From Taxillus chinensis (taxonomy: Eukaryota > Streptophyta > Magnoliopsida > Santalales > Loranthaceae), in contig CM042092.1 of assembly GCA_023512835.1 (NCBI GenBank), forward strand, positions 27,911,543-27,975,542: 64,000 nucleotides of DNA, read 5' to 3'. The position numbers and the translations under genes are program-made. Position 1 is the stretch's first letter. Each line of letters begins with the position of its first letter. Positions 9,662-22,057 of this stretch are shown piece by piece. The notes beneath the pieces were generated by a model. The model was not told the origin of the DNA, did no database searches, and saw only the letters and a program-made list of their open reading frames with translations.

Positions 9662-12100
9662 AAATGACATACGAGGAAAACAAACACAAGCTACCCATTT
9701 GCCACACGGCGAGCTACAACACCCAAATGGGTCATACACCGCACATTGTACACAATAGCACATAACATAGTGTCACCACAGTCCATAACCACATGCATCA
9801 CAATCTATGGAAACACATCCACATGTCACAAATATCCATCACAAGCACATTTCATTAACACATTCAATATAAATTAAAGTCACAAGTCGAAAGGAAATAC
9901 AAATACACCAGCCAACAGCCACCCCTCCACCCTTAAGATTGTTCGTCCTCGAACAACTCAGGAGTTGCTCACGCATCATGGTTCCGCGTTTCCATATTTC
10001 CGCCATAGGACGTGTCGTCCGCGAAAAGACCATACACTTTCCATAATGCACATGCTGATGCACATCGTCCACAACCATTCACATACCCGCGAATGAAGAT
10101 ATCACACAATAACACACATGAAGGCACGTACCCACGGACCCAATACAACACAAAGATGATAAGGAAACACATATTCTAATCTCACCAACAACCCTTGTTC
10201 TCCTCACCTAACACATGTCACAAGTATTCACGTCACGACGGTGTACGACGTATACGCCCATCCCCAACACGTACGTTTAACAAATCACATAAGTCACAGA
10301 CCAACTCACATCATAAACACCACTACAAGGAACAAGGCATAAACAAAACACTACGACACGTTTAACGTTCCACTGCCCGATCGCCAATACCATACAAACG
10401 CAGCCATTGGGAGTTTCCTCACACCCGTCCCACCTTTAGTAGACCTTTCGTCCCCGAAAAGGGAAACCAAATAGTAAACAACGCGATAGGATCAAAGCAA
10501 CACATAAGGCAATTATTACCACAAATGTTGGAGATGCCAACTCGGGGCACGATGGGACCAACACTCCACAACGTAAAATACCCAACAATTGGGATTTGAA
10601 GTCAACGCAGCCCATGCCCATAGGTAGACCTCACCCTAACAAAGAAGCACAATGAGGTCACAATGAAACACAAACAAATAGGATAGCATTATGCAAACCA
10701 CAATCACATTCCCACACAGGGAGCTCATCTCAAGACGACCATCATCATCTGCGAAAACCACCTCACTCAAGTAAGGAACATTGAAACCCCACCAACGCCA
10801 ATGGGGACGCAGAACGGAATACAAGCCTAGACATAGAAACACGAGAATGGAGTGTGCCCTTAACCACTCGGTTGCAGTCAACCTGGCGCCCAACGAAGTC
10901 CAAGGATGCACTAAAAACAAGAAATGCAGACCACACACACAACCATGGTAAGACCAAAACCCACTATCGGGCTATCACTAATCACCGACTTTGAGAAGCG
11001 ACCTCCTTGATCACGGCCAAATAGAGATCTGCCAAGGTCCCACATTGCCTTCACAACTAAGGCTTACCGTACGGCCCAAGAGATGATGCCTGACCAAGTC
11101 GGCAGACGGACCACACGATAGGAATCCCTTGACGCCGAGTAGCGTGAACAACATAGTCCCCCCCCACACCTGAAAACTCTCCTATCTGCAACCTGACCAC
11201 AATGGAATCCTCTATGTCACCACTCACAGGTCACAAGAAAATCCCTTGCCTCCAAGACATACTCCACCTCATGGCCCACCAACGCCGCTATATCAACTAT
11301 CAACACACCAGCAAAACACTCAAATGGACCAAGAAATACTCAGGCTCTAACCGCAGCTTAATATGGTCACTGCAATTCCTCCGGGTAGGCACAAGAAACG
11401 AGGCATGCAAACTCCTTATTCGGGACATTCATGTAGCTCCCAAACACACCAACACTTTGATGGCGTGGACCATCTCACTTACCGCATCAAAACGCACACA
11501 AAAGACTTTCAAGAAGAACATATGTAGCATGAGGACCCCATGATAGCCGCAGGACACAAGTCTCCCCCAAAGGGGTAGCATTAATACCCCTTACAAGCAA
11601 AACTCACCTCTGACTCCATTTAGTGAATCACAACGCATCAATACTTTCACACTTTAACTTAGCATGCCATCACAAGTGTCTTAATTAAATTGCTAGAAAC
11701 GCAACAATCAAAGGTTCACCCAGCCTCACCTAATCCAGCACGAGACTCAACCGATCACTATCGTTAAAGGAATATGATACCACCACTAAACAGCAATCTT
11801 AACACGCGAGAATCAAAATCGTACCCTTGACTAAGGAAAGTTCTGCCATGCTCTTCTCCTAGCCTCACTTGAATTTTGCTTTATTCCTAGCTCGTTGGGC
11901 CAGTCTTCTAGCACCAAGACTTGCTTTACCAAAACAGGCTGTCTGGAGATGTCCTACTTTTCCATAGACGCGACACTAGTACTTCTTCCTGCCATACTCT
12001 TTTCCAATGTCCCGGTTGTCCACTGCAAGAACAACCCCTTTGGGAAACTGGTCTCTACCTCTTGAGCCCCTTTCTGCTGATCAGGACAACTATGCTTCAA
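9662..12100 (-). other. LARD-1 noncoding internal domain
   Basis: No frame resembles Gag or Pol, except a short remnant of the polyprotein C-terminus beside the hairpin TTGTTCG-AGGA-CGAACAA at 9939-9956. The remainder aligns with LARD-2 (about 27300-30600) and LARD-3 (about 50000-53730). Its origin is not recognisable from this window. Confidence 0.7.
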
Positions 12101-12391
12101 TTAATCTTCACCCAAGATCCCCCCGATGATGTGGGTTGATAGCTCTCGACGTACCTCGCTCTTAATCGGTTGTCGAATCTCATCCTTCAACTCTTAAATT
12201 ACCAGGCTTAAGATGCCAACCTCTCGCCATGATTATATCATTACTTACATCCTGCGGCTCTCCCACTTGCCCACCAGGCTGGGGGCGGGCTTCTTTGCTA
12301 CCTCAATAGTCGTACCGGTCACAATTTTCGGAGACATTGGCTCCACGAAAAGGCGGCGCTCTAGGTTATCACTCAATAATCTCAATACCAT
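12101..12391 (-). pseudogene. LARD-1 Gag-derived ORF, frameshifted
   Basis: Reading from the ATG at 12389-12391 the first residues (RLLSDNLER, VEPMSPKIVT, TTIEVAKKPAP) match the intact small ORFs in LARD-2 and LARD-3. A frameshift follows, and the C-terminal HIIGGILGED with its stop (12101-12103) lies in another frame. It is probably the remains of a Gag N-terminal segment; the family assignment is inferred from the zinc knuckle just downstream in LARD-2. Confidence 0.55.
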
Positions 12392-13172
12392 TACCGGCTA
12401 GGCATTCCGAACTATAACTAACCTCAAAACATGCATTATCACCACACAAATTCATGGATGCACATCACAAACTATACAAGTTCATACCCTTACAACAAGT
12501 TCACACCTTTACATTGCCCATATAATTCTATACTTAAGTGGATATCTCATCGTTTTGAACACAACATCGCTTCCTCCACACAACACCATACAAAGGCACA
12601 TACTCAATCATTCACAGAACACCAACATTATTGTATTTTATTTTATTTTATTTTTGTTCGTTCACATTTCACAAGCTTCACGTTCACAAACGCTCAGTTT
12701 CAATACCACAAATTCTTTTCCATGTTTTCATGCTCGAATCATCACAAAATTTCGAGTTGCACAATTGAAACTTTATCACGTTCAACCATTTATCCATACA
12801 ATTACACACACTTGCACACATTTTAGTTCTCATTAAACCACATTGCACAAACAGCAATTCCACAAGCACACAGCTCAAGTTGTCATAAAATCAGAGTTAA
12901 TCAGAGTTGCACAGTTCTCACCTTATCACATTATTCATATTTTTCTTTTATCACAATTATTTTTTTTTCAGGTATCCACACCTTCACATACAACAACCAA
13001 TGCAACTAGTGCCCTAATGCCAATGCATGCAAATCCTACCACAAGACTGGACTACCCCAAGTACACCTTGGAGGCTCCAAGAGGACCGTGTTGATCGGGC
13101 ACGTCCCTCCAGGCTCCTCCAAAGGACCCAAGATAACCAAGTCCGCCCACTACCCTAGGCCAACTAGACCAT
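12392..13172 (-). other. LARD-1 5' untranslated leader
   Basis: AT-rich noncoding leader between PBS and the Gag-derived ORF, homologous to 26056-26807 in LARD-2. Nothing else recognised. Confidence 0.65.
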
Positions 13173-13184
13173 GCTCTGATACCA
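13173..13184 (-). other. LARD-1 primer-binding site (tRNA-iMet)
   Basis: Plus strand GCTCTGATACCA, element strand TGGTATCAGAGC, three bases from the 5' LTR edge. It is complementary to the 3' end of plant initiator-Met tRNA. Confidence 0.92.
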
Positions 13185-13187
13185 TAT

Positions 13188-14389
13188 TGTCACGCCCCGG
13201 ATTTCCAACCCGAGGAAACCGGTACGTGACTCCCCATTCACCCACACGGAGGGCAATGGGGTTGGATTACTGGATGCCACACAAGCAAGTCTAACAATTA
13301 CAATAAATCAAATAAGCCACATCTTTATTTAATTCCAAAACATCAAAGGTTCACAAAACAACCAAGTCCCTGATTACAGTTCAATCCCTTAGTACATTCC
13401 CCTCCCTTGGGGTTACATAAATCATAAAAGTACATTACCTGAAATGAACAATAAAGTGGAGAGGGTCTTCCACCTTGGTGTATCCACCTAACGCCTGTAA
13501 GTCCCTTGGAAAACAAACAAACACAGTAGGAGGGGTGAGCAACCACGGCACAGTAGGGATCATGTCTCCCCAACCCATCCCATGTTCCTAGCATCTACAT
13601 GCCATGTGTACAAGTGCGGTGTCGTGATACAATAATTTCAACAAACATAATAACAACCACATCAACAATTTACAATCTTCCACCGCCACACAAGCTAACA
13701 CTTTAACCACAAGTGATTTAACCGCCTCTTCAGGCCAAGTTATTTAACCGCCTCTTCAGGCCAAGTGATTTAACCGCCTCTTCAGGCCAAGTGATTTAAC
13801 CGCCTCTTCAGGCCAAGTGATTTAACCGCCTCTTCAGGCCAAGTGATTTAACCGCCTCTTCAGGCCAGATACCACGATCAAGCACACAACACACATGGTC
13901 ACTCAAGCATACAACCAAACACTTGGTGTGCACCCGTTCACAAGCGCACAAACCCAACCATTCAGGCCATAGAGCAAACATCCAGCATACATACATACAC
14001 TAAACCACAAGTCCAGTCACACGGACATATTACCAAACACTTAATGGGCATATACACACAACTAAGTTCACACAGGCATTTCATCAAACATGTAGCGGGC
14101 ATGTCATACAGGCATTTTATCAAACACTTTTCATGCATCACACAAACACCAAAAACACCAAAATCGCCATTGAAGGCCAACATTCATATAGGAGGTCACA
14201 CCTATATGAAGTTACATATAAATAATATAACAGATATAACTCATATTCTGCCTAGGACCCTAGGACGGAGGAGGATTTAGGAAGAACAGAACCCCTACCT
14301 TGAAAACGTCCTCCGCCTCTTGCTTCCACGCTAGACGTTGTCTTCCCCACGCACGACGCTCCGGCAGCAAGCCAGCAGCTCTCCTTCCT

Positions 14390-14450
<61 letters not shown>

Positions 14451-15137
14451 GACGGCTGAAAAGAACCCTAACCCTAGAACAAGGAGTCTCCTCATCCTTA
14501 TATAGACCTCCCATTATCAAAACGACGTAGTTTTGATTAAGTGAAACCCATGATCAAAACGACGTAGTTTTGATTACACAAGCTACAACCTTTCCGCATC
14601 CATACACACCAAAATACTCACTATTCCAACCTGGTCCTTTGGAAAAAGATGATTAGAATAACAAAACCAAGGTAACCATGCAAAAATATGCCTGCACGCC
14701 AATTTGAACGCCAATTCCCCAATTGGCGTGCAGCTCCAAATGCACTCAAACTTTACTCCAAGTCTCCTTGCATCTTGTAGAGGCCTGAGAAGCAAAAATA
14801 TGCTTGCACGTGAAATGGGTGAATTCACGTGCAGCTCCAAATGCTCTGAAATTTCTGTGGTAGATAGAGGACCTCATTCTAAGAAACTTTTTGTTCTTGC
14901 ACGCCAATTGTTTGAGGCCATCTACTAGGTCAAAAGTGAGCTCCAAGATCAGCCAAAACAGCTTAAAACCGCCTGTAAACGCATAGCATCTTCCTAGGGC
15001 ATAAATGTACGCTATCGCTCGACACATGCCTCTCAAAAGTCCCCTCTTGGGCTCATCTCTTACCTTAAACTTGTGTACCAACATCCAAGGTGTTTGTGGT
15101 TAACTCCTTACACACGGGTTACACACGGGTCATTACA
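13188..15137 (-). repeat. LARD-1 5' LTR
   Basis: A 1,950-bp partner of 7688-9626 with the same ends and substructures. It differs mainly by point changes and by length of the TC run (about 14393-14449). Confidence 0.93.
13710..13867 (-). repeat. Tandem array in LARD-1 5' LTR
   Basis: Six units of GTGATTTAACCGCCTCTT plus CAGGCCAA, partner of 8213-8362. Confidence 0.9.
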
Positions 15138-15142
15138 GCAGC

Positions 15143-15793
15143 TATATATTCTGCCTCAGCAGTAGAGGTTGATACGGAATTCTGCTTCTTACTGAACCAT
15201 GAAATTAATCTATTTCCAAGAAACTGACACGTACCGCTTGTGCTTTTCCTGTCGATGCGACACCCAAAGAAAATCAACATCGAATATCCGGATAAGGTGA
15301 AGTTGGACTCCTTTGGGTACCAGAGTCCCAAATTCACAGTCCCTTTAAGATATCTTAATATCCGTTTGACATGAAGCATATGTGACTCTTTGGGATTCGC
15401 CTGATATCTTGCACAGATGCAGGTTGCAAACATAATGTCCGGGCGACTTGCTGTAAGATACAGCAAGGATCCTATCATCCTTCTGTATTCAGTCACATTT
15501 ACTGATTTGCCGTCCATATCAGGGTCTAACTTGGCACTGACTGGCATTGGAGTCTTGACGGGAGATGAACCTTCCATACCAAACTTCTTAATAAGATCAC
15601 GTGTGTACTTAGCTTGATTAATGAAGATCCCTTCCTTCAATTGTTTAACTTCTATTCCAAGGAAGTAGGACAGTTCTCCCATCATGCTCATCTCAAACTT
15701 GCCAGTCATCAACTTTGCAAACTCTTCAAAAAGCTTCGGATTTGTTGATCCAAAAATGATATCATCCACATATATCTGTATGATCAGAGTATG
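15143..15793 (-). pseudogene. Sire-1 RT C-terminal part and RNase H N-terminal part
   Basis: The minus strand reads [16 protein letters not shown], with the RT catalytic YVDD, then the RT thumb ([32 protein letters not shown]), the connection (YRRMIGSLLYLTASRPDIMF) and the RNase H start (DRKSTSGTCQFLGNRLISW, STAEAEYIAA). LARD-1 interrupts it on the left and sL2 on the right, 3-4 codons upstream of YVDD. The piece itself is open. The copia order RT then RNase H is the expected one. Confidence 0.93.
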
Positions 15794-17147
15794 TGTTGGA
15801 TCAAACCTAGAATTTGGATAATGCAGAACAAACCCTATGTAATTTGACTCGAGATGTTTCATGTTTACTATTAAGTTTGTGCAGATGAGTTAACTCTAAT
15901 CCGGACCTACTCGTGTGAGAACAAAGCTAAGGACAAGATACATAATCCTGATCCGGATCATCATGAGTATCGTCATTCACTTGGTACATAACCGAGTCTT
16001 CATCCGGAGTAAGGACTTTTCGTGCGGACTAAATACTTGACAAAACGACTTAAGGAACCCGTGTCTAACTCTCAATTTGGCTACATCAATTGATACAGAA
16101 TAAGATTCCAAGTCTTTCACTCGCACGGAATAAGAGAGACTTGTTACGGAGAGAGAAATGAAATTGTCACTCCACTGGACTAAAGAAAAAGAAGATATGG
16201 ACTAAGAAATCCGAGTCTCATTCGAACGGAGTAAGGACAATTGTTGCGGAGTAAGGACAAAAAAATGCGGAATAAGGAATCCGACCCATTACTCATGTGG
16301 AGTAAGGATTCACTAATACGGAGTAAGCATTCAGTACCTACTTTATGCGGAGTAAGGAAGCGCTGATGCGGAATATGCTCTCCGAGCCTATACTTCATGC
16401 AGAGTAAGAGGCGCTAACACGGAACAAGGATTCCAGGACTTCATTCATACGGAGTAAGCAACCACTGACACGGAGTAAGGATCCGAGCTTCGCTGATACG
16501 GAGTAAGGAACCTTATAACGGACTAAGAAGACGCTGCTTCATCATTTCCAAGCCGCTTTTGTTGCAATCAGATCGCTTCGTCCCAATGTAAAACAAACCC
16601 GTTGAAAACCTAAATTCTTACACGTGGATCATGTGGAGATGTGGACGCGATCTCAAATGCAATTGGAATCAAGCAAGAATTCACCACAACTTATGCTTCC
16701 AATATTTCGAGCTCCACATCCGCAGCAGTTAAAGCTTCAGCATTTTCCGATGAAGAACTTCAATGCTTCGCACTGCTCGGAAAATGCAATTCCAAGATAG
16801 ATTCCTAGGATGTCTATATATATACCTAAAGCAATGTAAAATATATACGCGTGCGCTCACTAATACTCATATACTTAAAAGCGTGTATCGTATGAAAAAG
16901 CATATACAGAGATTTACAGCCAAGTGTGTGTAACCAAGACAGAGTGTTGTGTTGTAATCAGCTAAAACGTTGTTTTGCTTCATTGTAATTATCTTCAGAT
17001 AATAAAGCAACATACTTCCACTATCTGGTTAATCTTCCGCACTGATTTTATCCGTTTAACCAGAGTGAGTGTCTAGCCATTAAGGGAGAGAAAGAATTTT
17101 CAAAAGAGCCTATTCACCCCTCCCCTCTAGGCTCTCCGGCACCAACA
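15794..17147 (+). mobile_element. sL2: Sirevirus solo LTR, inverted relative to Sire-1
   Basis: The 1,354-bp unit begins TGTTGGATCA and ends GGCACCAACA, with a perfect TSD, GTATG (15789-15793 and 17148-17152). Its content matches the Sire-1 LTR in reverse orientation, including the CGGAGTAAGG array (16000-16530), a TATATATA box at 16815 and an end that runs CCCCTCTAGGCTC. It separates the two halves of the Sire-1 RT. Confidence 0.93.
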
Positions 17148-17152
17148 GTATG

Positions 17153-18097
17153 TCCTTTCTCTTTTCGTAGAAATAAAGTGGTGTCTATCTTTCCTTTTTG
17201 AAAGTTGTGAGTAAGTAGGAATTCTGACAGTGTGTCGTACCAGGCTCTTGGTACTTGCTTCAAACCATACAAAACTTTCCGAAGCTTGTAGACTAGATGT
17301 CCTGCCTTAGGTTCAATGGAACCGAGAGGTTGTTCAACGTACACCTCCTCTTGAAGATCTCCATTCAGAAATGCGCTTTTGATGTCCATTTGATAAACTA
17401 TAAAGTTTTCATATGACGCATACGCCAGAAACATTCTGATGGCCTCAAGTCTTGCTACCGGAGCAAAGGTCTCGTCATAGTCTATTCCTTCTTCTTGACG
17501 ATATCCTTTGGCTACTAGTCTGGCTTTGTTCCGGATTACTATTCCATCCGTATCAAGCTTGTTCTGGAACACCCATTTAACTCTAATGACTTGCTGAGAC
17601 TTAGGCCTTGGTACTAAAGTCCACACTTTATTTCTCTTAAATTGATTCAGCTCTTCTTGCATGGCTTCTATCCAGTTCGACTCCTGAAGAGCTTCATCTA
17701 CCACCTTTGGTTCAATTTGAGATAGAAAACATGAGTAAAGACAAATGTTGGAGGTGGCTGCTCTTGTTCTTACACCAACAGTAGGATCACCAATCACTTG
17801 ATCTGAGGGATGGTTTCGAGTCCACCTGTAATTCTGTGCATGTGATGGTTGATCTTGTATAATTTGAAGCTCTGGCAGATTAGGTGGTTCAGGTATATCC
17901 ATTGGTTGAGCTTCTTCCGGACCGGATGTTTCCATATTAGCAGGTACGGTAGAACTAAATGGTTCTTCAACACTGTTGCTTTCAGTGTTAACTGATCCGG
18001 ACGGACTTGAAGGTACTCCGGAATTTTGGATATCCGTAGGAGTATGTCCGGAGTTTAATGGTAGTCCTGAGTCCGATTCATCTGTACCATCGTTCAT
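17153..18097 (-). pseudogene. Sire-1 RT N-terminal part and integrase-RT linker
   Basis: From Met 18097 the frame covers a Ser/Pro-rich linker, then the RT core: [78 protein letters not shown] and [15 protein letters not shown]. It ends at RKEKGHT, where sL2 is inserted. This is the family 'RVT_2' of Ty1/copia. No internal stop is seen in this piece. Confidence 0.93.
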
Positions 18098-18223
18098 ATC
18101 ATTTCATTGTGCTTCGCTTGTGCCACGTGGTTGGTCAGTATGTGTAACAGGAACACTCATAAACTTTGAATAGTCGATGTTATTGTCCTGAACCTGTACA
18201 TTAGAACTTGAAGAAATAACTTT

Positions 18224-19151
18224 TCACCAATCAAGATTAGTTTCATCAAATGTCACATGGATAGATTCTTCAACTTTAAAAAGTTTTCTATTGAAGACCC
18301 GATAAGCCTTGTTATGTAATGAGTACCCGACAAAAATCCCATCATTAGATTTTGGTTCAAATTTATTCCGGGGTTCTTTGCCGTTGTTCAATATATAGCA
18401 AGTACACCCAAAAGCTCTGAAATGTGAAATTGAAGGCTTTCGTCCTCTCCACATCTCATAGGGTGTTTTCATGGTAGATTTATTTATTAGAGTTCTGTTC
18501 TGAACATAGCAGGCAGTGGACACAACTTTAGCCCATAGACTGAGAGGAAGCTTTGCCCCTGCTAACATAGATCTGCCAGCCTTGACTAAAGTGTGATTCT
18601 TGCGCTCAGCTACCCCATTTTGTTGTGGAGTTCTGGGCGCAAAGAAGAACAATATGATCTCATATCTGAAAAATGAAATTCTGTACCATGATCACTCTTG
18701 ATGCACTTTATGCTCAATCCTTGTGAATTGCTTATCCAGTTGAAAAGATCTACTAGATGTTCAAAGGTTTGATCCTTAGATTTTAGGAACATCACCCATG
18801 TGTACCTGGTGAGATCATCGATACCACAAGGGTGTATCTCGCACCAGCTAGTGAAGGAACAGAAATGGGACTACAGAGGTCCATATGAAGAAGTTGTAGA
18901 GGAGCAGTTGTTGAATTAACTGATTTGCTCTTAAAGCTATGTTTGTTCTGTTTGCCAAGTTGGCATTCTCGACAGAGAGTGTCTCTGGAGTATTTGTGTT
19001 TAGGTAGACCAGTGTCAAGATCAAGTGATGCTAACTTAGACAAGGTCTTAAAGTTTAAATGTGCGCATCGCTTGTGCCATAGCCAACTATCTTCATTTGA
19101 TACTGTAGTGAGGAAACATACAGGGTTAGAAGAATTATTTCTTAAGACCAC
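18224..19151 (-). pseudogene. Sire-1 integrase
   Basis: GAG-pre-integrase zinc-binding part (WHKRCAHLNFKTLSKL, CRECQLGKQNKHSF), then core with LLHMDLCSPI, SDHGTEFHF and PQQNGVAERKNHTLVKAGRS, the positions of the D, D and E catalytic residues. Frame changes occur near 18795 and 18640, and the stretch before PQQNG is shorter than in Sire-2, so it is inactive. The C-terminal domain continues to about 18224 (MWRGRKPSISHFRAFGC). Confidence 0.9.
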
Positions 19152-19510
19152 TGAGTATATGTCTCATCTCTTGATCCGGATAACTTAACATCTCCGGATA
19201 AGTTTTCCCTTACTGTACAGGTGTTGGACATGAAGGAAACAGTAAATCCTTTGTCACATAAATTACTGACACTTAGCAAATTATGCTTCAAACCTTCGAC
19301 TAGTGCAACTCTAGTGACTGATACACAGCCGTTGGTTAAAGTGCCATACCCAACAGTCTTACCTTTGCTGTTGTCACCGTATGAAATGGATGGACCTCTT
19401 TTGTCATTAACTTCAACATGCAGAGTCTGATCACCTGTCATATGTCTGGAGCATCCACTATCGAGGATCCACTTGCTTTGATAGATCTTTAACTTCAAGT
19501 GATCCGGCAA
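19142..19510 (-). pseudogene. Sire-1 protease
   Basis: The retropepsin motif WILDSGCSRHMTGD is present and is followed by the flap-like region KTVGYGTLTNG and HNLLSVSNLCDKGFTV. It is in frame with gag but separated from it by a TAA at 19544-19546 that Sire-2 shares, and by a Sire-1-specific TAG at the end of the gag frame (about 19649). Confidence 0.88.
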
Positions 19511-19648
19511 TGCATTCCAGAGATGCTCCTGAAAGACAACAGTTTACACTTTTGGTGCCCAAACTTGTTTCGGGCGGTTAGAAAGAACAGCAGTGGTGTC
19601 AACAGTTCCGGTTTTAACTTTGCTAGGACTTTTAACTTTCCAAGTTGA

Positions 19649-20756
19649 CTATAATTTGTTAGTTTCATCTGTTTCTTTTACTTGGGTTTTCTTTGGAGAG
19701 ACACTCCTTTGAGATTTAGATTTTATTTTGCTCGAAGAACCCTTTTTATTGAACTGATCTTTATTGGTACGAACTTGATTAGAAAGCCAGTTATCCGATA
19801 AGCTCCAACATTCATAGTGATAATGACCTATATCCCTATAGATAGAACAAACACTATAATGCGGAGTACAAACAGGGGATACAGGTTTCTTAGATTTTAC
19901 AGACTTTCTACTCTGTTCCCTATGGCCTAGTCCATTGCGTTTGGGTGACACGCTCTTGGCCCTAGATGCGTCAGCCTTTACCTTTCCTTTCTTTTTGGGT
20001 GCTACAGTTTTGGCTTGAACTGTAGCAGCCTTCCCTTCATCATTAAGTTCGGGTGCTACTGCTTCGGGAAGTGCAGTAACATTCTCTCTTCCACAGTCAT
20101 AAACTATAGTGCCACTTGAAATAAAACCATCCAATGGTTTAGACGTACTAACAGGATATAAGTTGGTTAGTTTTGGAGTGAAGTTCGGAGGACACTCAGT
20201 AGCTTGAGCATTGGAAGTTGATGGTTCAGAGCCTAGGCCAGGTTTGACTCGAATGTTATTCGGATCAATCCTAAATGTAGAGGCTATTTCCCCAGATTTT
20301 AGCCACTTACGATTTATTTCCTTTTCCTGTTCAAGTTCATTCTCGAGTCTTTTCACAATTACTTTTAGGCCTGATAGGTTGGTATTTAGCAGATGATTTT
20401 CAGCTCTTAGATCATGATACCAAGCTTCTTTTCCTCTGAAGTCAGCTATGTCTTTTTCAAGTCTAGTAATAGTAAATTCAAGACATTTATTATGACTTTC
20501 CATATCTTTGTACATTTGAGTAATTATTAGTCTCTCATTTTTTTCATGATCACGTTCAGTAATAAGAGATTCTAATTTACTCATGAGCTCAGAGATTGAA
20601 GGTACCTCAGAATTTGCCATGAGGCTGACGTTCGGCTTGGGAGTTGGCTCATCATCCGAGGATTCCTCCTCTTCTTCCGAGCCACTGACGTATTTTGTAA
20701 TGAACACCTTCCTCTTGTTCTTGCTATTTTCTCTGTTGTCTGAGGTGGAGCGACGA
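19649..20756 (-). pseudogene. Sire-1 gag, C-terminal half
   Basis: The frame holds an acidic block (GSEEEEESSDDEPTPKP), a predicted coiled coil (heptad-like ELMSKLESLITERD, MYKDMESHNKCLEFTITRL, LENELEQEKEINRKW), a basic Lys/Ser region and a second zinc-knuckle-like motif, CSIYRDIGHYHYEC, whose second Cys is Tyr here (Sire-2 has Cys). It is cut at 20756 by Chromo-B. Long coiled-coil Gag extensions are typical of Sireviruses. The N-terminal half is expected beyond the right edge of the window. Confidence 0.88.
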
Positions 20757-21407
20757 TTACACGCCCCGGATTTTCGACCCGGGTAAACCGGTACGTGACT
20801 CCCCGTTCACCCACACAGAGGGCAAAGGGGTTGGATTACTGGATGGCACACAAGCAAAACTAACAATTACAATAAACAAACAAGCCACATCTTTATTTAA
20901 TTTCAAAGATCAAAGGGGTCACAAACCAACCATGTTCCATACTACAATTCAATCCCTTATTACATCCCCCCCCTTTGGGGTTACATAAATTATAAAATTT
21001 ACATTACTGAAGTGAACAATAAAATGAAGATGGTCTTCCACCTTGGTGTATCCACCTAACGCCTGTAAGTCCCTAGAAAACAAGCAAACACAGTAGGAGG
21101 GGTGAGCAACCACAGCTCAGTAGGGATCAAGTCTCCCCAACCCTTCCCATGTTCCTAGCGGCTACATGCATGTGCACAGGTGTAGTGACGTGGCAGTATT
21201 AAGAAGATAAAGCATTCCACACAAACGGGCGTAACCTCAGCCCCAGCCACACTGGCTAACTAACCACATCTCAAGCAAGTGATTTAACCGCCTCTTCAGG
21301 CCACTGATTTAACCGCCTCTCAGGCAAAGTAATTTAACTGCCTCTTCAAGCCACTGGTTTAACCGCCTCTCAGACAAAGTAATTTAACCGCCTCTTCAGG
21401 CCAGATA
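20757..21407 (-). repeat. Chromo-B LTR, first fragment
   Basis: Starts TTACACGCCCCGG, a two-base variant of the usual TGTCACGCCCC end, directly against Sire-1 gag. Minus-oriented chromovirus LTR including the PPP-free region, the TTTAACCGCCTCTTCAGG array (21276-21400) and the site AGATA (21403-21407), where a LARD-2-type LTR begins. The five bases before it, GACGA (20752-20756), are the predicted TSD; the partner is outside the window. Confidence 0.82.
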
Positions 21408-22057
21408 TGTAATGACCCGTGTGTAAGAAGTTGACCACAAACACCTTGGATGTTGGGGCACAAGTTTAAGGTAAGAGATGAGCCCAAGAGGGGACTTTTG
21501 GGAGGTGCATGTGACAAGTGATAACGTACATTTATGCCCTAGGAAGATGCTATGCATATACATGCGGTTTTAAGCTATTTTGGCAGATTTTGGAGCTCAC
21601 TTTTGGTATAGTAGATGGCCTCAAACAATTGGCATGCAAGAACAAAAGTTACTTAGAATGAGGTCCTCTATCTACCACAGAAATTTCAGAGCATTTGGAG
21701 CTACACGTGAATTCACCCATTTCACGTGCAAGCATATTTTTGCTTCACAGACCTCTACAAGATGCAAGGAGGCTTGGGGTGAAGTTTGAGTGCATTTGGA
21801 GCTGCACGCCAATTGGGGAATTGGCGTTCAAATTGGCGTGCAGGCATATTTTTGCATGGTTACCTTAGTTTTGTTATTCTAATCATCTTTTCTCAAAGGA
21901 CCATGTTGGAATTGTGAACATTTTGGTGTATATGGATGTGGGAAGGTCATAGCTTGTTCCATCAAAACTACGTCGTTTTGATGCTGGGATTCACTTAATC
22001 AAAACAACGTCGTTTTAATCAAAACAGAGGAGAAGCCCCTCTGTTTTAGGTTTAGGG
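21184..22057. repeat. 874-bp direct repeat, copy 1
   Basis: Runs from AGTGACGTGGCAG in the Chromo-B LTR through AGATA and into the LARD-2-type LTR, ending GGTTTAGGG. Copy 2 is 23882-24755, also exactly 874 bp, with roughly ten mismatches by eye. The copies flank sL3. Confidence 0.9.
21408..22057 (+). repeat. Partial LARD-2-type 5' LTR (duplicated piece)
   Basis: Matches the first 650 bp of the LARD-2 5' LTR and starts after the same target AGATA. Like that LTR it lacks the TATA segment. It ends abruptly at sL3. It is part of the 874-bp duplication, not an independent insertion. Confidence 0.88.

Larger units (their letters stand above)
7688..15137 (-). mobile_element. LARD-1: complete non-autonomous chromovirus derivative
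   Basis: The 7,450-bp element is bounded by LTRs at 7688-9626 and 13188-15137 and by a perfect TSD, GCAGC (7683-7687 and 15138-15142). PBS at 13173-13184 and PPT at 9627-9639 give minus orientation. The 3,561-bp internal domain has no protease, RT, RNase H or integrase. It keeps a broken Gag-derived segment (12101-12391), a zinc-knuckle remnant with a lost Cys near 11930-11970, and the last polyprotein codons. The LTRs differ by only a few per cent by eye, so insertion is fairly recent. It shares its internal domain with LARD-2 and LARD-3. Confidence 0.93.
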
